NCBI GenBank assembly: GCA_021785115.1
Contig: JAJYGO010000054.1
Span: forward strand, 1 to 10,070
DNA: 10,070 nt
Source: Chloroflexota bacterium
GTDB lineage: Bacteria > Chloroflexota > Limnocylindria > Limnocylindrales > CSP1-4
Direction of reading: 5' to 3'
Shown: in pieces, positions 1 through 6,839 of the stretch
How the letters are laid out: each line of letters begins with the position of its first letter
Numbering within the stretch: position 1 is the stretch's first letter
Translations under genes and position numbers: made by a program
The notes under the pieces: generated by a model
The model's database searches: none
What the model was told of the DNA's origin: nothing
Seen by the model: only the letters and a program-made list of their open reading frames with translations

Positions 1-156
1 CCGCGCGCCACGTCGGCGGCCGCGCGCCTCCTCGACGGCCGCGACGCCGGCGAACGCGGCGTGCCGTCCGGCTCTTGCCCCCGGGCCGCGCCGCGGTAGC
101 GTCGACCCGCCCGATCGTCGCCCACGCACACAGTCGATCGGGTCGGGGGCTGGGGG
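1..156 (+). promoter_or_regulatory. Leader of the A2M-like gene with a hairpin and G-rich ribosome-binding site
   Basis: No gene can be firmly assigned here. Frame 1 is open from the window edge to a TAG at 97-99 and could be the tail of an upstream gene, but the minus strand is equally open, as expected at this GC content. An inverted repeat lies at 103-145: CGACCC (103-108) pairs with GGGTCG (140-145) and GATCG (113-117) with CGATC (135-139), leaving a four-base bulge. A continuous alternative pairs CCCGATCG (110-117) with CGATCGGG (135-142). The run GGGGG at 145-149, seven bases before the ATG at 157, is the likely Shine-Dalgarno and touches the 3' arm of the stem, so the hairpin could influence initiation. 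No convincing -35/-10 pair was found. Confidence 0.35.
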
Positions 157-3100
157 ATGCGCCCGACGGGAGACCGTCGATGGCCGGCGCCGCGCGCGCT
201 GCGCGGACTGGCGTCCGTCGTGGCGACGCTGGTCGTCGCGCTGATCGTCGGTTCCGCCGGGCTGCCGCGCAGCCCTTCACCGACCGTCGCCGGCCGGTCC
301 ACCACCCCGTCGACTCCCGCTGCTCCGGCATCGCCCGGCGTGGCGCCCGGATCCGCTGCACCGTCGCCGACCCCCTCCCCCGCCCCGGACGGCGGGACCT
401 GGAGCCCGGTATGGTCCACCGGGGCCCCCGCGGTGGCCGAGCTCACCGCCACCGTGTCGAGCGCCGCCGGCGTGGCGGGCGACACGGCGTTCGTGCTCCA
501 CGCCCTGGGCGGCGCGAACGCGGTCGAGCTGGCGAGAGGCGTCTCCGTCACCCCGCCGCTCGACCTCCGCACGGAGCCGGGACCCGATCCGTCCGTGGTC
601 ACGCTGCGCCCCGCCCAGCCGCTGGAGCCCGGCAGCACGCACCGCTTCGAGCTGCGGCGCGCCGACGGGTCGCTGGCAGGGTCGTGGGCGTTCCAGGCCC
701 AGCAGGCGCCCCGGGTGGTGACGACGCTCCCCGCCGACGGCGCCACGAACGTCCCGACCGACACGGGGATCGAGCTGACGTTCGACCAGGACGGCGTGGG
801 CGACCCGGCGCCGTTCTTCTCGATCGAGCCCGCGGTGGACGGGCACGTCGAGCGCCACGACCGCACCTTCGTCTTCGCCCCCGCGCACCTCGCAGAGCGG
901 ACCGTGTACACCGTCACGCTGCGCCACGGGGTGCCGCTCACCGGGACCGACCTCGCCATGGAGCAGGACGTCCGCCTCCAGTTCGAGACGGGCGCCGGCG
1001 GTGCGACGCCACCATCGAACCCCGAGCTCAACCTCGGCCGGACCGTGGCGGAGAGCAGCCCGCGGCAGGTCCCGGTGCTCGGCGCCTCCATCTGGGTCCC
1101 GAAGGACGCGACGGTGCCCGCCTCGCTCGCCGTCACGGTCCATCGCCTGCCCACCATCGACGCCGCACTCGCCGCCCTCGCGCAGCTCCGCGCGGCTCCC
1201 GACTGGGCGCTGTGGCGCAGCACCCCGGTGGTGGGCACGACCGGCCTCGCGCGAACGACGGCGTTCAGGGTGGCGACCGGGCCGCTCGCCGATGGGTCGG
1301 GCGGCACCATCCGCTTCCCCGCCCGCCTGGCCACCGGCTGGTACCTGGTCACGTGCACCGGGGTCGGCCCGCCCGAGCAGGCGATCCTGCAGGTGACCGA
1401 CGTGGCCACCTACGCGGTCGAGTCCGTCACGCGGACGATCGTCTGGGTGAACGACCTCGTCACCGGGAGACCGGTCCCCGGCGCCGAGGTGGCGCTGGCC
1501 GGGGCGACGGTGCTGGGCCGGACCGGCCCGGACGGGCTGCTGGACGCCGCCACCCCCGCCGCGGTCCTGGCCAGCGCGCGTCCGGAGTGGTCGTGGACGC
1601 CGGCGTCGCCACCGGTCGTCGTGGTCACGGCGCCGGACGGCCGCCAGGTGCTGCTGCCCTTCGCCACCCACGTCGATCCGAACCAGTACCCGGGCTACGT
1701 GTTCGAGGGCTACTGGCACCCCGCCGACCAGTACTGGCGCCTCCTGTACACCGACCGGACCCTCTATCGCAGCGACGACGAGGTGAACGCCTGGGGCCTC
1801 GTCCGCGACCGGGATTCCGGGAGCGTCCCGGCGGGCGCCGAGCTGCGGCTGCGCAACGCTGCCGCCTGGGACCCCGAGGCGCCCCCGGTCGCCAGCGTCG
1901 CGCTGCAGCCCGATGACGCCGGTTCGTTCGCCGTCACGCTCCCGCTGCGGGACGTCCCACTCGGGTCGTACATCCTGGACCTGTGGGCCGGCGGCCTCCA
2001 GCTCGCCTCGGCGTGGATCCAGGTCGGGGTCATCGGCAAGCCGGCGTACCAGCTGGAGGTCACCACCGATCACCGCGCGTACATATCGGGCGACGCGGTT
2101 CGTGTCGGCATCCAGGCGACCTTCTACGACGGGACCCCGGTGCCGGACGTCGCGCTGGACGTCGCGGCGTTCGGGACGCGTCACGTCACGGCCGACGGGG
2201 CCGGACGGGCGTCGGTCACCGCCCGGGCCCCCGCGCCGGAGGAACCCTGGGAGCCGTGGATCGGCTCGACGCACTGGACGAACGAGTCGGTCTCCGCCGT
2301 CCCGGCGCGCGCGGAGGAGGGCGAGATCTCCGGCGACACCGGGATCCTCGTCTTCCCGGCCGCGGTCTACCTGGACGGCGAGACCTCGTACGCGGCCGGC
2401 CGGATCACGGTCCAGGGAACGCTCCACGCCGTGGACCTCGCCGCCGTCGAGCGGCAGCTCGACGCCGACGCCAACGCCGTGGACCCGCGCGGCAGGGCGG
2501 TGACGGGAGCGTCCGTCACGGTGCGGGTGGCCGAGCAGATCCCGGTGCAACGGCTCGTGGGGCAGCACTACGACCCGATCGAGAAGCGTGTCGTGAACGA
2601 CTACGAGTACGACACGGAGGAGCGCGACGTGGCCGTCCGGACGCTCACCACCGGGGCGGACGGCGGCTTCCGCCTGTCGGTGACGGCGCCCTCCACGGAG
2701 CGCGACTACCGGATCTACCTGGCGACGCGCGATGCGCAGGGCCGCACGGAGCGGGTCGTCGGCTGGGTGTCGCCGTCCTCCGGACAGCCGGCCGCCGCGC
2801 CCTACCCCGTCCTCGAGGCGGACGCGTCCTGCACCTGGATCAACACGCACTACCACCTGGGGCAGGCGATGAACCTGACCATGCGCGACCAGGGCGTCGC
2901 GATGCCGGCCGGGGGCCAGAACCGCTACCTCTTCGTGGCCGCGCAGCGGGGTGTCCGCCGGGTGCTCGTCCAGTCGTCGCCCACCTTCGTCTCGGACTTC
3001 GAGCCGGCCGACGCGCCGTCCCTCTCGGTGCTCGGGGTCCGGTTCACGGGCGCCGGCTACGTGCCGGCACGCAACGTCTACCGGGCCGCGCTGGACACCT

Positions 3101-5340
3101 CCGACCGGCAGCTCACCATCGCGCTCTCCGCCGACCGCGCGGTCTACCGGCCGGGCGAGTCCGTCACCCTCGACGTGCGGACCACCGGCCCGGCCGGCTT
3201 CCCCATCGCGGCGACCGTGACGCTGCGCGCCGTCGACCAGAGGCTCTTCGACGTGGGCGGTGCCGCCGAGGCGGATCCCCTGGCCGACCTGTACACGGGG
3301 GTGGACGACGGGATCCTGTACGACTACGCGACACACGCGGTGCCCGCGGCGCCGGGCTACGGTGGCTGCGGCGGCGCCGGCGGCGTGCGCCAGGACTTCC
3401 GCGACACGCTCCTCTTCCGGCAGATCCGGACCGACGCGGCCGGCCACGCCCGGGTCACCTTCGGCCTCTCGGACGACCTGACCTCCTGGCACGTGAGCGC
3501 CAGCGGGATCGGCGCCGGGCTCGAGGCGGGCGAGGCGTCCATCCTGGTCCCGGTCGGCCTGCCGTTCTTCGTGCAGCCCACGCTCGGCGCCGAGTACCTC
3601 TCCGGCGACCGGGTGGTGCTCGGGCTGCGGGCCTACGGGTCGGCGCTCAAGGCCGGCCAGGCGGTCACGTTCACGGTCGCCTCGGCGTCGCTCGCGATGC
3701 CGACCGTGACCCTGTCCGGCCGCGCGTTCGAGGCGGCCACGGTGCCCCTGCCCGCCCTCTCCGCCGGGACGTTCGAGCTGACGATCTCGGCCACGGCCTC
3801 CGGGACGGGCACCACCCTCTCCGACCGGCTGCTCCGGACGTTCCGGGTGGTCGACTCGCGGCTCACCCGCACCGAGACCGCCTACTCGCTGCTGTCGACC
3901 GGCTCCCCGCCGGCAACGGGCACCCCGTCTCCTCCCGGCGCACCGTCGGGCGGCGGCCCGATCACGTACACGTTTGCCGACGCGGGGCGGGGACGGTACG
4001 TGCCGCTGCTCGAATCGCTCGCCTGGTCCGGGGGCGCCAGGCTCGACCAGTCGCTGGCACAGGCGTGGGCACGCCGCATCCTGGTCGACTCGTTCGGGCG
4101 CGATCCCGCGAGCCTCCCGGCGGTCACCTTCGATCCGACGCGGTACCAGCAGGGCGGCGCCGTGGCGCTTCTTCCGTACGCCTCGCCCGACTCCACCCTG
4201 GCCGTGCAGCTCGCGCTCCTCGCTCCCGGCTGGTTCGACGCGGACGGCCTCCGGGCGGCCCTGGCGAGTGCCTTCGGGACGTCCGACACCACGCAGCGCA
4301 CCCGTGAGCAGAACGCCATGGTGCTCGCCGGGCAGGCGGCACTCGGTGGCGCGACGCCGGCCGAGGTTCGTTCGGCGGCCGCGCAGCCGGGCCTGACCAT
4401 CCGCGAGCGGCTCTACCTGGCCCTCGCGGCCGAGTCGGTGGGCGACGATCCGACCGCACGTGCGATCGAGCAGGACCTGCTCGCCACGGCCGGGGAGACG
4501 ATGGGGCCGTGGGTGCGCCTGCGCGTCGGGACCACCGGGGACGACACGCTCCAGGCCACGGCACTGCTCGCGCTGGTGGCCGCCGGCCTCGGCGACCCGC
4601 TGGCGACCCAGGCGGAGGCGTACGTCCAGGCAACCCCGTCCACCGACCAGCTCTTCGTGCTGCAGGAACTGGCGGTCGTGGAACGGGCGCTCGACCGGAC
4701 GCCGTCGGCTGCCGCCAGCTTCGCGTACACCGTGGCCGGTGTCCGCCACGTGGTGGATCTGCGCCCCTGCGAGGCCCGCATGCTGGTGCTCACGGCCGAC
4801 CAGCGGGCCACCCTCGTGCTGGAGCCGCTCACCGGGCAGGTGGGGGTGGCGACCAGCTGGCAGGTGCCCCTGGTGCCCGCCGTATCGAGCGCCGACCCGG
4901 CACTCCGGCTGACGCGCTCGATCGAGCGGGTGGGCGCCACCGGCAGCCTCTACCAGGTGACGCTCCAGGCGACGTTCGGGGCACAGGCGCTCGCCGGCCC
5001 CTACGTGGTCACCGACCTGCTCCCCTCGGCGCTCGCCCCGGCGACGCGCTTCGCGACATGGCAGGCAGCCGAGGGAGAAGCCGCCGCACCGGGCGCGTCG
5101 CCCGCCCCGACCGCGTCCGCGGGGCCGGCAGAAACGGTCGTGACGTGGCCCTGCGGCGTGGAGGGCCAGCGGGTCCGCTTCGTGGTCGCGCCGACCTCGG
5201 AACACCGCACGGTCACGATGCGCTACCTGGCGCGGGCCGTGACCGGCGGCGACTACGCCTGGGAGCCGGCGGTGCTGCAGTCCGTCGCGGCGGCACAGAG
5301 CATGGCCTTCACGCCACCGGGCGTACGGTTCGCGACGTAG
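157..5340 (+). CDS. Secreted bacterial alpha-2-macroglobulin family protein lacking the thioester motif
   Basis: This 1727-residue protein is an extracytoplasmic alpha-2-macroglobulin (A2M) homologue; the family traps or restrains attacking proteases. Residues 1-17 are Arg-rich and 19-36 hydrophobic, a signal peptide or anchor without a lipobox Cys, followed by a Pro/Ser/Thr linker (37-80). Two SbsA-type Ig-like domains follow (about 82-180 and 185-278), the second opening with [16 protein letters not shown]. Macroglobulin domains include MG2-like [12 protein letters not shown] (532-543) and [13 protein letters not shown] (991-1003). The conserved A2M core is at about 1080-1130 ([14 protein letters not shown]), after a Gly-rich turn with Cys1071. 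The helical thioester-domain region is about 1280-1520, and the C-terminal beta domain carries [10 protein letters not shown] (1617-1626). Where CxEQ is expected there is RLDQ (1295-1298), so no thioester can form. Low-complexity linkers lie at 1247-1267 and 1643-1657. The family is clear; protease trapping is inferred. The usual pbpC partner is not visible. Confidence 0.9.
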   Translation: MRPTGDRRWPAPRALRGLASVVATLVVALIVGSAGLPRSPSPTVAGRSTTPSTPAAPASPGVAPGSAAPSPTPSPAPDGGTWSPVWSTGAPAVAELTATVSSAAGVAGDTAFVLHALGGANAVELARGVSVTPPLDLRTEPGPDPSVVTLRPAQPLEPGSTHRFELRRADGSLAGSWAFQAQQAPRVVTTLPADGATNVPTDTGIELTFDQDGVGDPAPFFSIEPAVDGHVERHDRTFVFAPAHLAERTVYTVTLRHGVPLTGTDLAMEQDVRLQFETGAGGATPPSNPELNLGRTVAESSPRQVPVLGASIWVPKDATVPASLAVTVHRLPTIDAALAALAQLRAAPDWALWRSTPVVGTTGLARTTAFRVATGPLADGSGGTIRFPARLATGWYLVTCTGVGPPEQAILQVTDVATYAVESVTRTIVWVNDLVTGRPVPGAEVALAGATVLGRTGPDGLLDAATPAAVLASARPEWSWTPASPPVVVVTAPDGRQVLLPFATHVDPNQYPGYVFEGYWHPADQYWRLLYTDRTLYRSDDEVNAWGLVRDRDSGSVPAGAELRLRNAAAWDPEAPPVASVALQPDDAGSFAVTLPLRDVPLGSYILDLWAGGLQLASAWIQVGVIGKPAYQLEVTTDHRAYISGDAVRVGIQATFYDGTPVPDVALDVAAFGTRHVTADGAGRASVTARAPAPEEPWEPWIGSTHWTNESVSAVPARAEEGEISGDTGILVFPAAVYLDGETSYAAGRITVQGTLHAVDLAAVERQLDADANAVDPRGRAVTGASVTVRVAEQIPVQRLVGQHYDPIEKRVVNDYEYDTEERDVAVRTLTTGADGGFRLSVTAPSTERDYRIYLATRDAQGRTERVVGWVSPSSGQPAAAPYPVLEADASCTWINTHYHLGQAMNLTMRDQGVAMPAGGQNRYLFVAAQRGVRRVLVQSSPTFVSDFEPADAPSLSVLGVRFTGAGYVPARNVYRAALDTSDRQLTIALSADRAVYRPGESVTLDVRTTGPAGFPIAATVTLRAVDQRLFDVGGAAEADPLADLYTGVDDGILYDYATHAVPAAPGYGGCGGAGGVRQDFRDTLLFRQIRTDAAGHARVTFGLSDDLTSWHVSASGIGAGLEAGEASILVPVGLPFFVQPTLGAEYLSGDRVVLGLRAYGSALKAGQAVTFTVASASLAMPTVTLSGRAFEAATVPLPALSAGTFELTISATASGTGTTLSDRLLRTFRVVDSRLTRTETAYSLLSTGSPPATGTPSPPGAPSGGGPITYTFADAGRGRYVPLLESLAWSGGARLDQSLAQAWARRILVDSFGRDPASLPAVTFDPTRYQQGGAVALLPYASPDSTLAVQLALLAPGWFDADGLRAALASAFGTSDTTQRTREQNAMVLAGQAALGGATPAEVRSAAAQPGLTIRERLYLALAAESVGDDPTARAIEQDLLATAGETMGPWVRLRVGTTGDDTLQATALLALVAAGLGDPLATQAEAYVQATPSTDQLFVLQELAVVERALDRTPSAAASFAYTVAGVRHVVDLRPCEARMLVLTADQRATLVLEPLTGQVGVATSWQVPLVPAVSSADPALRLTRSIERVGATGSLYQVTLQATFGAQALAGPYVVTDLLPSALAPATRFATWQAAEGEAAAPGASPAPTASAGPAETVVTWPCGVEGQRVRFVVAPTSEHRTVTMRYLARAVTGGDYAWEPAVLQSVAAAQSMAFTPPGVRFAT

Positions 5341-5343
5341 CCT

Positions 5344-5384
5344 GCGCGGCGGGGGCATCGTCCGGCAGCGCGCGTCCGCCGCGC
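5344..5384 (+). terminator. Inverted repeat just after the A2M stop, possible terminator stem
   Basis: GCGCGGCGG (5344-5352) and CCGCCGCGC (5376-5384) are perfect 9-bp complements around a 23-nt loop, starting four bases after the TAG of the A2M-like gene. There is no T-tract, so a canonical intrinsic terminator is not supported. A Rho-type or stem-only terminator, or a stem protecting the mRNA 3' end, would fit. GC-only repeats arise easily by chance in this sequence, so confidence is low. Confidence 0.3.
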
Positions 5385-5395
5385 CCGCGACCCGG

Positions 5396-5424
5396 GCACG
5401 GCAGCCACAATGTGGTTGCCGTGC
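5396..5424 (+). promoter_or_regulatory. 29-nt near-perfect palindrome upstream of mgsA (operator or RNA hairpin)
   Basis: The left arm GCACGGCAGCCACA (5396-5409) mirrors the right arm TGTGGTTGCCGTGC (5411-5424) around A5410: 13 of 14 pairs are Watson-Crick and the remaining one (5404/5416) is G-T. As RNA it would make a 13-bp stem with an AAU triloop, ending ten bases before the mgsA Shine-Dalgarno. As DNA it has the size and symmetry of a dimeric-repressor operator. Unlike the other inverted repeats here it contains A/T pairs, so it is not simply a GC artefact. Its role (operator for mgsA, leader hairpin, or 3' stem of the A2M transcript) cannot be told from sequence. Confidence 0.6.
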
Positions 5425-5434
5425 TGCAGCAGGT

Positions 5435-5439
5435 GGAGG
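5435..5439 (+). promoter_or_regulatory. Shine-Dalgarno GGAGG that fixes the mgsA start
   Basis: GGAGG at 5435-5439 sits five bases before GTG 5445. The in-frame upstream GTG codons (5412, 5421, 5433) lie in or beside the palindrome and lack a spaced Shine-Dalgarno. Starting at 5445 also gives a 151-residue protein, matching the roughly 150 residues usual for the family. Confidence 0.75.
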
Positions 5440-5444
5440 CCACC

Positions 5445-5900
5445 GTGGAACAGATCCTGGGTGCGCGCAAGAAGATCGGGCTGGTCGCCCACGACAACAA
5501 GAAGGCCGACCTGATCGAATGGGTGAAGTTCAACCGGCAGATGCTCGTGCGCCACGACCTGGTGGCGACGGGGACCACCGGGATGCTGCTGGAGGAGGAG
5601 CTCGGGGTCGGGATCCACAAGCTCCAGAGCGGGCCGCTCGGCGGCGATCAGCAGCTCGGTGGATTGATCGCGGACGGCGAGATCGATTTCCTGGTCTTCT
5701 TCTGGGATCCCCTCGAGCCGCAGCCGCATGACCCGGACGTCAAGGCCCTCCTGCGCATCGCGGTCGTCTGGAACATCCCGATCGCGTGCGACCGCGCCTC
5801 GGCCGACTTCATGATCTCCTCGCCGCTGATGGAGAGCGCCTACCAGCGGCGCGTGCCCGACTACCAGACCTACCTGGACCGCTACGCGGCCCGCCCCTGA
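5445..5900 (+). CDS. mgsA: Methylglyoxal synthase
   Basis: This cytoplasmic enzyme converts dihydroxyacetone phosphate to methylglyoxal and phosphate, a bypass of lower glycolysis that relieves sugar-phosphate build-up; the family is typically inhibited by phosphate. The 151 residues align nearly without gaps to E. coli MgsA. His16 and Asp17 lie in LVAHDNKK, and phosphate-binding Lys20, Thr42, Thr44, Thr45 and Gly63 ([16 protein letters not shown]) are all there. Catalytic Asp68, Asp88, His95 and Asp98 lie in GGDQQ and [20 protein letters not shown]. The offset of three from E. coli numbering is constant over these residues. The start is GTG 5445, set by GGAGG at 5435-5439. The gene follows the A2M-like gene on the same strand after 104 nt, but the palindrome between them suggests separate control. 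No glyoxalase, aldehyde reductase or glycolytic gene is visible nearby to handle the toxic product. Confidence 0.96.
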   Translation: MEQILGARKKIGLVAHDNKKADLIEWVKFNRQMLVRHDLVATGTTGMLLEEELGVGIHKLQSGPLGGDQQLGGLIADGEIDFLVFFWDPLEPQPHDPDVKALLRIAVVWNIPIACDRASADFMISSPLMESAYQRRVPDYQTYLDRYAARP

Positions 5901-6024
5901 CCGCGCTGCGGGCGGCGCCGCCGCGGCGGCACCGCGCCCCGCACGCACGCGCCGTCTATTCCCGGGACGCCGACGCTCCCCTGGGCGGCGCGGAGCCCGA
6001 GGCCGCGCCAGGCCGCGGCCGGAG
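5901..6024. terminator. Convergent spacer with GC palindromes, possible bidirectional termination region
   Basis: This 124-nt gap separates the convergent ends of mgsA (+) and the YecD-like gene (-). It contains two overlapping perfect palindromes, GGCGGCGCCGCC (5911-5922) and GCCGCCGCGGCGGC (5917-5930). A 7-bp stem pairs GGCGCGG (5987-5993) with CCGCGCC (6003-6009), and there is a 10-bp palindrome at 6011-6020. The placement suits terminators for both transcripts, the first about ten bases after the mgsA stop and the last about five bases beyond the other gene's stop. No T-rich tract follows any stem, so this is an inference from position and symmetry. Confidence 0.35.
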
Positions 6025-6609
6025 TCAGGACGCCGATCGAAGGGCAGCCAGCACGTCCGCCGTCGAGCGCACCCGGCCGATCCGCGGAAACACGCTGCGG
6101 ACCGTGTGCTCGTGGTCGTCCGCGCTGCGGGCGGACATCGCGTCCTCCACGAAGACCTGCTGATACCCGCGCTCGTACGCGTCCCGGGCCGTGCTTTCCA
6201 CGCCCACGTTGGTGGAGATCCCGGCCAGGAGGATCGTGTCCACGCCGCGCCGGCGCAGCTGGAGGTCCAGCTCGGTCCCGTAGAACGCGCCCCACTGGCG
6301 CTTGGTGATCACGATGTCGCCCGCCACCGGCCCCAGCTCGGGGTGGATCTCGGCCCAGTCCGCCGGCTGCGGCGCCGGGGTCCAGGGCGGCGTGTCCGTC
6401 AGCGGATGCAGCGCGTCGCGCCAGTCCGCGGACGGCGTGACCCTGACCAGGACCACGGTGCCCCCGGCGGCGCGCAGCGCCCGGGCCATCTCCGCGGCCC
6501 GCGCCACGATGTCGGACGCTGGGTGGGGCGCCACGGGGCCCGCCGCGATGCCGCGCTGGAGATCGATCGAGACGAGCGCCGTGCGCGCGGGATCGAGCTC
6601 GAGGTCCAT
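6025..6609 (-). CDS. YecD-like isochorismatase-superfamily protein with Gly at the catalytic Cys position
   Basis: This 194-residue protein has the Rossmann-like fold of the isochorismatase/nicotinamidase superfamily. The conserved Asp is Asp16 (LVSIDLQRG) and the conserved Lys is Lys103 (ITKRQWGAFYGTELDLQLRR). The loop that normally carries the nucleophilic Cys reads ISTNVGVESTARDA (131-144), placing Gly136 where Cys is expected. From memory, E. coli YecD shows the same KRQWGAFYGT block and the same Gly, so this is a subfamily trait, not damage to this copy. Cysteine hydrolase chemistry is therefore unlikely by the usual route; the substrate is unknown. The ATG at 6609 follows GGAGG with a 6-nt spacer (CAGATC). 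The frame stays open well upstream, into the next gene, but that is a GC effect. The gene converges on mgsA and lies 230 nt downstream of the SpoIID gene, so it may be transcribed separately. Confidence 0.88.
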   Translation of the reverse strand: MDLELDPARTALVSIDLQRGIAAGPVAPHPASDIVARAAEMARALRAAGGTVVLVRVTPSADWRDALHPLTDTPPWTPAPQPADWAEIHPELGPVAGDIVITKRQWGAFYGTELDLQLRRRGVDTILLAGISTNVGVESTARDAYERGYQQVFVEDAMSARSADDHEHTVRSVFPRIGRVRSTADVLAALRSAS

Positions 6610-6839
6610 GGATCTGCCTCCGGTCAGGTGCCCCGGGGGCGCGTCCCGCTGTCGGGTGACGGCGCTCCGGGGTGGTTGCCCGGCATCGTCGCGCCGGGCA
6701 CGCGCCCCCGCACTGGACTCCACTCTAGCCCGATCGCCGCAGGAGGGCCGTCGGCGACAGGCCGGCGGCCGGCCCCACCCCGGACGGCGGTGACGGAAGA
6801 CGCGCGCGGCCCCCGGGCCTCGGCCGGGAGCCCGCCCAC
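6610..6839 (-). promoter_or_regulatory. Leader of the YecD-like gene with hairpins
   Basis: No convincing gene lies in this 230-nt stretch; an open frame of 71 codons starting with GTG at 6839 has low-complexity content. A perfect 8-bp inverted repeat TGCCCGGC (6677-6684) / GCCGGGCA (6693-6700), with an 8-nt loop, lies about 68 nt upstream of the YecD-like start. A second, GGCCGG/CCGGCC with a 3-nt loop (6760-6774), lies nearer the end of the SpoIID gene and could help terminate it. TAGAGT on the minus strand (6727-6722) resembles a -10 box but has no matching -35. The Shine-Dalgarno is just upstream of 6609. Confidence 0.3.

Noticed and set aside
1983..4307. A 774-codon same-strand open frame inside the A2M-like gene
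   Set aside because: Arg/Gly-rich shadow frame without any recognisable domain or ribosome-binding site.
277..5358. A 1693-codon open frame on the minus strand opposite the A2M-like gene
   Set aside because: Its product is a low-complexity Arg/Gly/Pro-rich sequence with no domain. The opposite strand encodes a clear A2M homologue, and long antisense frames are expected when stop codons are rare at this GC content.
4509..5900. A 463-residue fusion of an unknown N-terminal domain to methylglyoxal synthase
   Set aside because: The extra part is the shadow of the A2M-like gene. GGAGG at 5435-5439 and family length place the start at GTG 5445.
6711..6720. ACTGGACTCC shared with the region upstream of the transporter (about 10004-10013) as a common regulatory motif
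   Set aside because: A ten-base match occurs often by chance in 10 kb, and nothing else around the two sites agrees.
6722..6727. TAGAGT as a -10 box for the YecD-like gene
   Set aside because: No -35-like hexamer at a suitable distance upstream.
6624..6839. A 71-codon open frame whose GTG start overlaps the SpoIID stop
   Set aside because: No ribosome-binding site, low-complexity content, no domain; probably leader sequence.
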